Below, one piece after another: positions 11,197 through 18,458 of a stretch of 64,000 bases of DNA. Made by a program: the position numbers and the translations under genes. The stretch's first letter is position 1. Each line of letters begins with the position of its first letter. Source of the stretch: JABDQA01 sp963824415 (GTDB lineage: Bacteria; Desulfobacterota; Desulfobulbia; Desulfobulbales; Desulfocapsaceae); assembly GCA_963824415.1 (NCBI GenBank), contig CAWGPM010000002.1, forward strand, positions 186,001 to 250,000, written 5' to 3'. Below the pieces are notes generated by a model, which saw only the letters and a program-made list of their open reading frames with translations, did not search any database and was not told the origin of the DNA.

Positions 11197-12591
11197 CTAG
11201 AAGTAGACCTTTTTTACTTCGGCTTGATCCTGGGACTGCTGTTCATCTGCAATAATCTGTTCGCTCACCGAGCAGGCCGTTTTGATCATATCATTGAGCC
11301 CGATTCCCTCCCAGCCAAAGCCACAGACAAACAGTCCAGGATTGCTGCTTACTATCTCGTTGCGCTGCCTGAGCAGGGTGGTGTAACCCTTTTCCAGTTG
11401 GGGGATGCCGCCGTCTGGACGCAGCACTTTCGTGTAGACCGGCTCTGAGGGCAGATCGAGCAAGCCCCGGACATCGTCCAGCGCCTGCCGAATCAAACTG
11501 TCGTCATCGCAATCGAGCCGTTCGGGATGTCTTCTGCCGCCGATCAATGTCTCGAAAACGATATGACCCTGGGGGGCACGGTTGGGAAACATGTTGGAAG
11601 AAAACAGGGTGCCCAGGGTGAAGCGTTTCTCCCGTTCCGGGCTCAGAAAACCGAAGCCGGGCGGCAGGCTGGCTCCTTTGAACCCGAACACCACGGTGTT
11701 GATCCAGGCTTCGGGTAGTTTGCGCTGAAAATTATTCGGCGCAAGGCCATTGAGCAGAGCGAGGCTCTGGTTGAGCGGCAGGGCCAGGACCACGTTGGCG
11801 GCTTTATAAGACTCATTGCTGGTGGTGACGAGCCAGCCGGTGGCCTCGCGCTGCAGACCGGTCACCGCACAGTCAAATCGAAACCGGTCCTTGCCGAGCA
11901 GGTCTGCCAGTTTGTCGGGCAAGCGCTGCATGCCTCCAGCAAAGCTGGTCATCGCGGGCATCTGCAGCTTCTGCCCCGGCGCCTTGTTCTTTTTGGCCTG
12001 GCGGGCCTTGGCCAGCGCCCCGCGAATGATCGAGCCGTACTGTTTTTCCATCTGCCGTACGCCGGGCATCACCGCATCGATTTTCAGCTCGTTGTAATCC
12101 CCGGCGTAGGTCCCGGTAAACACCGCGTCAACGTATGGGAGCAGGGCGCGACCAAAGCGCTGCTCGGCCCATTTGGCCACGGTCGGCTCGCCGGCCAGCG
12201 GTTTTTTGAACAACTCGCCGAGCACCCTGAACTTGTCGGGCCAGCTGATCAGCGGCGCCCGGACGATCTTCAGCGGTGACTGGGGAATCTTAAGCAATTT
12301 GCCATTCATGCAGACGTAGCGTATATAGGTGGCCAGCGGTGCCCGCACGCATTCGGACTCGAGCCCTGTTTCGACAAGTAACTCCCTGCTCTGCAGACAA
12401 TTGTCCAGGAAGCCGTGGGGACCCCATTCGGCCAGATAGCCGTCCTCGCTAAATGATCTGATGGCCCCCCCGGCGCGACTACTTTTTTCCAGGATTAAGA
12501 ACTGGTGGTCCGGCCGGTGGAGCTGGAGTTTATGGGACACGACCAGCCCGCTGATGCCGGCGCCGACGACGATGGTATCTCTATATTCCAT
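11197..12591 (-). CDS. hemY: Protoporphyrinogen oxidase HemY/PgoX type
   Basis: A 464-residue FAD-dependent amine oxidase-fold protein. The N terminus has the dinucleotide motif VVGAGISGLVVSHKL and then EKSSRAGGAIRS and WGPHGFLDN, typical of protoporphyrinogen or coproporphyrinogen oxidases. The C terminus has the FAD-contact FVCGFGWEGIGLNDMIKT. The family makes protoporphyrin or coproporphyrin for haem and normally uses oxygen as acceptor, which is notable if the host is a strict anaerobe; another acceptor may be used. The ATG at 12591 overlaps the ancestral end of the upstream decayed phosphoesterase gene, suggesting the two once formed an operon. Confidence 0.9.
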   Translation of the reverse strand: MEYRDTIVVGAGISGLVVSHKLQLHRPDHQFLILEKSSRAGGAIRSFSEDGYLAEWGPHGFLDNCLQSRELLVETGLESECVRAPLATYIRYVCMNGKLLKIPQSPLKIVRAPLISWPDKFRVLGELFKKPLAGEPTVAKWAEQRFGRALLPYVDAVFTGTYAGDYNELKIDAVMPGVRQMEKQYGSIIRGALAKARQAKKNKAPGQKLQMPAMTSFAGGMQRLPDKLADLLGKDRFRFDCAVTGLQREATGWLVTTSNESYKAANVVLALPLNQSLALLNGLAPNNFQRKLPEAWINTVVFGFKGASLPPGFGFLSPEREKRFTLGTLFSSNMFPNRAPQGHIVFETLIGGRRHPERLDCDDDSLIRQALDDVRGLLDLPSEPVYTKVLRPDGGIPQLEKGYTTLLRQRNEIVSSNPGLFVCGFGWEGIGLNDMIKTACSVSEQIIADEQQSQDQAEVKKVYF

Positions 12592-13138
12592 GGTGCAGGG
12601 TTACACTCAACTCAGATTTTTCAATGATGATTTCCAGCCAGGCCCCCCCGTCTGAGCATGCCCGGGTTGCAGACCCTGGTCCTGCCGATCAGGTCCATGC
12701 CGGCAGCCTCGTGGATATGGCCGGCGATACAGAAATCTGGCTGCTTGGCCTCGATAAAGCTTCTGATCGCCGTCGAGCGGACGCTGCGCCCGTCGGCCAG
12801 CCGATCGACTGCGGTATCGAAGGCGGCGTATGACTGACCAGAATAAGCGGAATTTTTATTTTTTCAATGGGTTCGGCCAAATCAATGAACGCCCGGGCCT
12901 GTTTGTAAGCGTTCTGGGCGCAGCGGCCAAACTCGTTTTCGGAATATTCAGACGGCGTGCCAAAAGGCGTGAAATTGGATCCGCCGACACCGATCAGGCA
13001 GGCCCGGTTGTTGAGCAGCCGGGCCTGGTTTTCGCTGGTCATGTGGACGCCCCCGACCGCGATGATCTGCATGGCAAAGGCTGCTTGAAGAGCTTGTCGA
13101 TGCTGCGTGGGCCCAGGCTTGACAGGGGTTTACTCATG
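12581..13138 (-). pseudogene. Decayed metallophosphoesterase gene (deletion plus frameshifts)
   Basis: Reading the minus strand, the frame from 13072 encodes MQIIAVGGVHMTSENQA, then IGVGGSNFTPFGTPSEYSE and IPLILVSHTPP, clear calcineurin-type phosphoesterase motifs. At about 12820-12822 the frame breaks. After adding one base it continues DTAVDRLADGRS, FIEAKQPDFCIAGHIHEAAG and NPGMLRR. A second break lies in a G7 run (12642-12648); dropping one G gives AWLEIIIEKSEL and a stop at 12581-12583 overlapping the hemY start. The metal-ligand motif GD-x-H is GGVH, and about 75 residues normally found between it and the GVGGSN motif are absent. No ribosome site precedes 13072; MSKPLSSLGPRS from 13138 in another frame may be its old N terminus. 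A single frameshift could be sequencing error, but the combination indicates a dead gene. Confidence 0.8.
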
Positions 13139-13176
13139 GTTAACATTTTGGCCGACTTTAAGGCAAAATGCAAGTG

Positions 13177-13198
13177 GAGGACGGCTCTTGCCGTCCTC
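13177..13198 (+). promoter_or_regulatory. Perfect hairpin in the htpG 5' leader
   Basis: GAGGACGGC and GCCGTCCTC pair perfectly around a TCTT tetraloop, ending 35 bp before the htpG ATG. No T-run follows, so it is not a simple terminator. It is not the CIRCE heat-shock operator. A leader RNA structure affecting htpG mRNA is possible. Confidence 0.5.
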
Positions 13199-13233
13199 TG
13201 AGAACCCTTTTCAAGAAACACAGTGAGGTAGTC

Positions 13234-15117
13234 ATGAGCGCTGCAAGCAAAGCAACCACCCATGAATTTCAGGCAGAAACTAAGAAACTTCTCGATATCG
13301 TCATAAATTCTCTTTATACCGAGCGCGATGTATTTGTCAGGGAGCTGATCTCGAACGCGGCGGATGCGCTGGAAAAGTTCAGGCATGAGAGTTTGACCAG
13401 AGACGAAGAGGAGCTGTTCGATGGCCATGTGCCGCTGGAAATCACCATCGATCTCGACGAAAAGAACAAAAAACTGACCATTACCGATACCGGTATCGGC
13501 ATGACCAGAGATGAACTGGTCGCCGATCTCGGCACCATTGCCCACTCAGGTTCGAACAGCTTTCTGGCCGAACTCGCCGAAGCGGCCCGTAAGGATGTTA
13601 CGCTGATCGGCCAGTTCGGCGTCGGTTTTTATTCCGCGTTCATGGCCGGCTCAGAGGTGCGGGTACAGAGTCGATCCTGGGACGGCTCCGAGGGGCACGA
13701 ATGGGTCTCCGATGGCACCGGATCGTTTGAGATCAGTCAGTGCGATGGACTGCATCGGGGCACCAGGATCATTATCGCACTGAAAGAGGGGTGTGAGGAT
13801 TATGCCAAGAAGTGGAAGATGGAGTCGATCATCAAGCAGTATTCCGCTTTCGTACCGTTTCCGATCAAACTCGACGGTGAAACGGTCAATAGCGTACAGG
13901 CGCTCTGGACCAGGAGTCATTCCGAGATCAGTGACGAGGAGTACCTGGAGTTTTATAGATTCGTCGCCAATGCGACCGATGAGCCGACCTATCGTCTGCA
14001 TTTTTCAACCGATGCACCGCTGATGATCAATGCGCTGCTGTTCGTTCCCAAAGAGAACCTGGAGATCATGGGCTTCGGCCGGGTCAGTCCCGGGGTCAAC
14101 CTCTACTGCCAGCGGATTCTGATCGATCAGCACTCAGAGACCATTCTGCCCGAGTGGTTGCGCTTTTTAAAGGGCGTGGTGGACAGCGAGGATCTGCCGC
14201 TCAATATCAGCCGGCAGGCACTGCAGGACAATGCGCTGGTGGCTAAAATCAGGCGGGTGATCACCAAGCGTTTCTTGAAATTTCTCGATGAACAGGCCCA
14301 AAAAGATGTTGAGGCCTATCTCAAATTCTGGGATAAATTCGGTATTTACCTCAAAGAGGGGGTGACCAGCGATTTTGAGTACCGCAGTGAACTGGCCAAG
14401 CTGCTGCGCTTCGAATCGTCAAAATCAAAAAATGGCGAAGCGATTGGTCTGGCCGATTATCTGCTGCGGATGCATCCGGACCAGGAGGAGATCTACTATA
14501 TCAATGGTCCCAGTCGGACCGCTATCGAGGCCGGCCCCTATGTGGAGCTGTTTCGTAAAAATGATGTGGAGATCCTCTACACCACCGAACCGATTGACGA
14601 TTTCGTCTTGAGCCATCTCGGTGAGTTCGAATCCAAAAAATTCGTATCCGCCGATCGGGCCGATCTCAATCTCAATGAGAAAAAAGATACAGCGGCAGAC
14701 GCCACAGGCGATGACGCCGACGGACTCTCAAACGAGCAGAGCACCACGCTGATCACCTGGCTCAAACAGACCTTGAAAGACAAAGTGGCCGATGTCACCA
14801 AGTCCAGCCGCCTGGTCGATGCCCCGGCGATGATCGTCAATCCGGACGGTTTCATGACTTCGTCGATGGAGCGGGTCATGGCGGCGGGTCGACTCGAGAA
14901 GGGCGGGTTGCCTGAGATCTCCAAAAAGAATCTGGAAATCAATACCGCCAATGAGCTGGTCTGCAAACTGGCCGAGCTGGTGGCAAGCGATGAAGCCTTC
15001 GCCGCCGAAATCGCGATGCAGATCTACGACAACGCAATGATTCAGGCCGGCTTGACGGTGGACCCGCTGGACATGGTCGAGCGAAATTACCGGATCTTGA
15101 ACCGGGCGGTGAGCTGA
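13234..15117 (+). CDS. htpG: Chaperone HtpG (Hsp90)
   Basis: A 627-residue bacterial Hsp90, an ATP-dependent cytoplasmic chaperone. The N-terminal GHKL ATPase shows ELISNAADALEKF, DTGIGM and GQFGVGFYSAFM. The middle domain carries LPLNISRQALQDN with its catalytic-loop arginine, and the C-terminal dimerisation domain ends near NYRILNRAV. Length matches the family. An upstream in-frame ATG at 13168 is rejected because the ATG at 13234 follows GAGG (13225-13228) at correct spacing and matches the family's start. A short linker rich in Asp/Ala (residues about 490-505) precedes the C-terminal domain. A strong leader hairpin lies just upstream; no classic heat-shock operator was recognised. Confidence 0.97.
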   Translation: MSAASKATTHEFQAETKKLLDIVINSLYTERDVFVRELISNAADALEKFRHESLTRDEEELFDGHVPLEITIDLDEKNKKLTITDTGIGMTRDELVADLGTIAHSGSNSFLAELAEAARKDVTLIGQFGVGFYSAFMAGSEVRVQSRSWDGSEGHEWVSDGTGSFEISQCDGLHRGTRIIIALKEGCEDYAKKWKMESIIKQYSAFVPFPIKLDGETVNSVQALWTRSHSEISDEEYLEFYRFVANATDEPTYRLHFSTDAPLMINALLFVPKENLEIMGFGRVSPGVNLYCQRILIDQHSETILPEWLRFLKGVVDSEDLPLNISRQALQDNALVAKIRRVITKRFLKFLDEQAQKDVEAYLKFWDKFGIYLKEGVTSDFEYRSELAKLLRFESSKSKNGEAIGLADYLLRMHPDQEEIYYINGPSRTAIEAGPYVELFRKNDVEILYTTEPIDDFVLSHLGEFESKKFVSADRADLNLNEKKDTAADATGDDADGLSNEQSTTLITWLKQTLKDKVADVTKSSRLVDAPAMIVNPDGFMTSSMERVMAAGRLEKGGLPEISKKNLEINTANELVCKLAELVASDEAFAAEIAMQIYDNAMIQAGLTVDPLDMVERNYRILNRAVS

Positions 15118-15435
15118 GTCCCCGCCGCTGCATAGATGCTCATGAGATGTGGTGGAAGCAGAACGGGCAAGCACTGATTCCGGCGCATTTATGTCGATCT
15201 GCAGGGCTCATATAAGAGTTGAAAAATCGCCTGCTACAGGCTATAGAGCGTGTGTGTCCCTCACCTGCACATTGTTCTCGGCGGCCCTAGAGCCGCATCA
15301 GCAGCATGCAGTTTTATGGTATGCCGGCCCGCGCCGAGCAGCATGACGCGGGTCGGCACCGGTACTATGTTTCGACGGCCCCTCGGGATATCTGGACAAC
15401 CCGTGGAATTTTGCCGGATACTATGCGGAGATACT
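15118..15435. other. Gap between htpG and the BamE-like gene
   Basis: This 318-bp stretch holds a strong hairpin (15322-15358, listed separately) and no supported gene. Open frames entering the next gene from upstream lack ribosome sites and precede its signal peptide, so they are not taken as real N termini. Confidence 0.5.
15322..15358 (+). promoter_or_regulatory. GC-rich 12-bp-stem hairpin upstream of the BamE-like gene
   Basis: TGCCGGCCCGCG (15322-15333) pairs with CGCGGGTCGGCA (15347-15358), with one G-T wobble and a 13-base loop. No T-tract follows on either strand. It ends 77 bp before the lipoprotein start; a leader structure or weak terminator for htpG are both possible. Confidence 0.4.
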
Positions 15436-15819
15436 ATGTCAGCTTTTATCAGATTATTCTGCTGCTGCCTGGTCATAGCAGCCTTGTCGGGCTGTGTGAG
15501 CAAGCCGGTCAGGCATCTGGCCTCTGATGCCAGCCTGATCAGCCCGGGAACCTCGACCAAAACCGATGTTTTGACCTATCTGGGCGACCCCGATGAGCGG
15601 CAGACGGAGGCCGCCTCGATCGAGCGCTGGTATTATTACGATGAGGAACAATCGGCATTGCAGCGCACGTTCTATATCGGTAAATGGTTCGACCCGAAGA
15701 GCTACAACCGGATAGTGGTTACCTTTGACGGTGAGCTGGTCACCGATATTTTCTACAACGCCTCCGAAACGGGGGAGTTCGAGTCGCCCGCCAAGCAGGA
15801 TAAAGAGAAGCGGCAGTGA
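15436..15819 (+). CDS. Small BamE/SmpA-like outer membrane lipoprotein
   Basis: A 127-residue lipoprotein. The signal peptide MSAFIRLFCCCLVIAALSGC ends in the lipobox LSGC (Cys20). The mature part contains ISPGTSTKTDVLTYLGDPDER, the short helical segment with a GDP turn that is characteristic of the BamE/SmpA/OmlA fold, followed by strand-rich sequence (RIVVTFDGELVTDIFY). BamE-type proteins support BamA in outer membrane assembly, but the fold is shared by other lipoproteins, so the role is inferred. Start at ATG 15436 is set by CGGAG at 15426-15430. Its stop overlaps the GTG start of pcm (GTGA), indicating coupled translation. Confidence 0.75.
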   Translation: MSAFIRLFCCCLVIAALSGCVSKPVRHLASDASLISPGTSTKTDVLTYLGDPDERQTEAASIERWYYYDEEQSALQRTFYIGKWFDPKSYNRIVVTFDGELVTDIFYNASETGEFESPAKQDKEKRQ

Positions 15820-16460
15820 AAGACCGATTCGGCACGATCCGAGAACGAATGGTCCAGGAACAGCTTGTTCCGCGGGGTATCTCGGATAAGGGTGTCCTCG
15901 CGGCCATGCGGGAAGTTCCCCGGCACTGTTTTGTCGACGATGCACTGCAGTCCAGGGCCTACGGTGATTTTCCTCTTCCGATAGCCTCCGGACAGACCAT
16001 TTCCCAGCCCTATATTGTTGCCTTGATGACTCAGGCCCTGGCTCTTACCGGCACCGAACGGGTACTTGAGATCGGGACCGGCTCGGGCTACCAGGCAGCC
16101 GTGTTGTCCAGGCTCTGCGGCCAGGTCTACACGGTCGAGCGTATCAACCTGCTGCTGGCTGGTTCCCGTCGCGTATTCGACAGCCTCAGATATTTCAATA
16201 TTGTGTCCAAGCTCGACGACGGCACCCTGGGCTGGCCGGAGCACAGCCCTTATGATGCCGTGATCGTCACCGCTGGCGGCCCGGATATACCTGCGCCACT
16301 CATTGATCAACTCGTTGACGGCGGACGGCTGGTCATACCGGTCGGAGACCAGCATCTGCAGGTACTCCAACTGGTAGAAAAACATGGGGAGGAAATAACG
16401 GTGCGGGAGCTGGAGAAGGTTCGCTTTGTCGACCTGGTGGGCGAGCATGGCTGGAAATAG
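15816..16460 (+). CDS. pcm: Protein-L-isoaspartate O-methyltransferase
   Basis: A 214-residue PCMT: it methylates isoaspartyl residues in damaged proteins using S-adenosylmethionine, starting their repair. Visible motifs are REVPRHCFV, the active-site region LPIASGQTISQPYIVALM, the SAM-binding VLEIGTGSGYQAAVL (about residues 73-87) and the acidic YTVERI. Length is normal. The GTG start overlaps the preceding lipoprotein stop and its own end overlaps yqaA by 14 bp, making a three-gene lipoprotein-pcm-yqaA transcript likely. In many proteobacteria pcm lies next to a lipoprotein and membrane protein gene, so the arrangement is ordinary. Confidence 0.95.
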   Translation: MKDRFGTIRERMVQEQLVPRGISDKGVLAAMREVPRHCFVDDALQSRAYGDFPLPIASGQTISQPYIVALMTQALALTGTERVLEIGTGSGYQAAVLSRLCGQVYTVERINLLLAGSRRVFDSLRYFNIVSKLDDGTLGWPEHSPYDAVIVTAGGPDIPAPLIDQLVDGGRLVIPVGDQHLQVLQLVEKHGEEITVRELEKVRFVDLVGEHGWK

Positions 16461-17064
16461 TGCTGCAGGGTTGGCCGGGGGGCCGCTGAAGCGGCTCTAT
16501 GACCGCTGCATGGACTGGATTGCCGGGCCCTTTGGGGCCTGGACCCTGTTCGTCATTGCCTTTGTTGAATCGTCTTTTTTTCCGATCCCGCCCGATGTCT
16601 TTCTGATCGCGATGTGTATCGCTGCACCGACCCGGGCCTTCAAATATGCGGCAATCTGCTCTGTCGGCTCGGTGCTGGGCGGTGCCTTCGGTTACGGCCT
16701 GGGCTACTGGTTCATGGATTCATTGGGGCAGCAGATCATCGGCTGGTACGGCCTGGAAGACAAGTATTCAAAGGTCCAGCATCTCTACCAGAGTTATGAC
16801 GCCTGGGCGGTCGGGGCCGCAGGTTTTACCCCGCTGCCTTACAAACTCTTCACCATCACGGCCGGGGCCTTCAAACTGAATTTTCCCACCTTTGTGCTGG
16901 TCTCACTGCTCTCACGCTCGGCCCGCTTTTTCCTGGTGGCTGCCTTTATCTGGAAATTCGGCGCCCCGGTAAAAGACTATATCGACCGCTATTTCAATAT
17001 TATCTCGATCATTTTCATGGTTTTGCTGATCGGCGGATTTGTGTTGATCAAACTCTTACTCTGA
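16447..17064 (+). CDS. yqaA: DedA/YqaA-family inner membrane protein
   Basis: A 205-residue membrane protein of the DedA/SNARE-associated (VTT) superfamily, YqaA branch. The hydrophobic core shows FVIAFVESSFFPIPPDVFLI, a glycine-rich GSVLGGAFGYGLGYWF and the conserved AAGFTPLPYKLFTITAG re-entrant segment, with two further membrane spans to the C terminus (IISIIFMVLLIGGFVLI). DedA-superfamily proteins are linked to lipid carrier flipping and membrane homeostasis; this member is uncharacterised. ATG at 16447 inside the end of pcm is preferred; MDWIAGPFGAW at about residue 22 is an alternative start. Confidence 0.85.
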   Translation: MAGNSAAGLAGGPLKRLYDRCMDWIAGPFGAWTLFVIAFVESSFFPIPPDVFLIAMCIAAPTRAFKYAAICSVGSVLGGAFGYGLGYWFMDSLGQQIIGWYGLEDKYSKVQHLYQSYDAWAVGAAGFTPLPYKLFTITAGAFKLNFPTFVLVSLLSRSARFFLVAAFIWKFGAPVKDYIDRYFNIISIIFMVLLIGGFVLIKLLL

Positions 17065-17133
17065 CAAGGTGATCGGGGTGGCGCTGCCGGGCCGATGGTG
17101 TGACGCCAATCCCGGTCCCCAATATATCACGCT

Positions 17134-17162
17134 TTGGCCAAACGGGCCGCCTGCGTTATAAT
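17134..17162 (+). promoter_or_regulatory. Sigma-70-type promoter of the secreted protease gene
   Basis: TTGGCC (17134-17139), a 17-bp spacer and a perfect TATAAT (17157-17162) predict a start near 17169, about 50 bp before the ATG at 17220. This supports the later start that exposes a signal peptide. Confidence 0.6.
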
Positions 17163-17219
17163 GTAATACTAGTGCTGTGGCTCGATAGTCGGGTCGCTGA
17201 TCAAAGTCCGGACCCTCAG

Positions 17220-18422
17220 ATGGCACCTGTTCAAAGCGTTTGTCTACTCTGCTGCCTGATTGTTTTTACCTCGACGGCTTCAGCCCATGAACTGCGTCTT
17301 AAAAACGGCAGAGTAATACAAACCGACCATATCAGCCGTGAGGCAAACCGTCTTACCTATGAGCAGTTTGGCGGTCTGATCAGCATCGATCTCGCCGAGG
17401 TTGAATCGATACGCTACGACCGCGATTCCAGCCAGCGCCAGAAAAAGCGGATCGAGGCCGGGGCCAGCCAGTTTCCGGCAGAAAGAAAAAAAGACCTGCC
17501 CCAGCAGCTCATGCAGGCGCTGAAGCCGGTCAATCCGGTGGAGCTGGCCAATCTGTCAGTGGTGACCATTAAGACCGCTGCCGGTTCCGGGTCGGGTTTT
17601 TTTATCAGCCCTGACGGCCTGATCGTTACCAACCGCCATGTCGTGCGGGGCAGCTCGCAGCAGCGCGGGCAGACTGCAGCTAAAATCAGCGAAAATGACG
17701 CCCGCCTGCAGAGCTGGCGCGACAAGCTCGATCAGGAACAGGCGCAGCTGCAGAAATACCGCGGTGAACTGGCTGAGGTACAGGGAGCATTCGAAGCTGC
17801 AGTTGCCGAAAATAAAAAGCAGATCGATCAGCAGCAGCGCAGAGCCTACGAAAAGGAGCTGCAGCGCAGAAAGCAGTACCTGAACCGCTGGCAGCAGGAG
17901 CTTGCCCAGCGGCAGGGTGAATACCGCCGGCGGCAGGCGGAGTTTACCCGGGAAAAAAATGCCTACCATCAAGCCAAGAGAGCGCTGGCCGGACAGAACC
18001 GCTTCACCGTCATCCTGGCCGACGGCAGTGAACAGTCGGCCCTGCTCTATACGCTCAGTGAGACCCTTGATCTGGCGCTGCTGAAAATAAGCGGCTACCG
18101 GACTCCGTATCTGCAGCCGGCGCACGGGGCTGCAGCCGCGCTCGGAAGCCGAGTCTATGCGATCGGCTCGCCGCTGAAGCTCAACAATACGGTGACTGCC
18201 GGTGTCGTTTCAGGGTTCAGGGGCGACTACGTCCAGACCAATGCCGAGATCTATCCGGGCAACTCAGGAGGTCCGTTAATCGATGAGGATGGACGAGTCC
18301 TCGGCGTGAATACGATGAAGCAGATTACCGAAAAATTCGAAGGGCTCGGCTTTGCGATCCGCTTCGCTCGGGTAGTAGATGAATTTTCTCAATTTCTGAA
18401 TCAGCAGGCTGCCGATAACTAA
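17220..18422 (+). CDS. Secreted trypsin-fold serine protease with inserted coiled coil, no PDZ
   Basis: A 400-residue exported protein. A signal peptide (1-22, cleavage after ASA) is followed by a short beta-rich module (24-66, LRLKNGRVIQTDHISREANR) and a trypsin/DegP-type domain. The triad is visible: His140 in GLIVTNRHVV, Asp284 in ETLDLALLKI and Ser349 in YPGNSGGPL. Between His and Asp lies about 110 residues of Gln/Glu/Arg-rich heptad-like sequence (150-258, for example RRAYEKELQRRKQY), a probable coiled coil not normal for this fold. There is no PDZ domain after the protease. Start at 17220 is set by the signal peptide and by a good promoter upstream. A periplasmic protease or scaffold is likely; substrate unknown. 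Confidence 0.82.
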   Translation: MAPVQSVCLLCCLIVFTSTASAHELRLKNGRVIQTDHISREANRLTYEQFGGLISIDLAEVESIRYDRDSSQRQKKRIEAGASQFPAERKKDLPQQLMQALKPVNPVELANLSVVTIKTAAGSGSGFFISPDGLIVTNRHVVRGSSQQRGQTAAKISENDARLQSWRDKLDQEQAQLQKYRGELAEVQGAFEAAVAENKKQIDQQQRRAYEKELQRRKQYLNRWQQELAQRQGEYRRRQAEFTREKNAYHQAKRALAGQNRFTVILADGSEQSALLYTLSETLDLALLKISGYRTPYLQPAHGAAAALGSRVYAIGSPLKLNNTVTAGVVSGFRGDYVQTNAEIYPGNSGGPLIDEDGRVLGVNTMKQITEKFEGLGFAIRFARVVDEFSQFLNQQAADN

Positions 18423-18458
18423 ACCTGATCTTGAGCCGGCTATCTGATATCGTGTCGC

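Noticed and set aside
13168..13233. N-terminal extension of htpG
   Set aside because: The extra codons run through the leader hairpin; the ATG at 13234 has a proper ribosome site and matches the family start.
13141..13233. CIRCE or sigma-32 type heat-shock control upstream of htpG
   Set aside because: No TTAGCACTC-N9-GAGTGCTAA element and no convincing heat-shock promoter was seen; only an unrelated hairpin.
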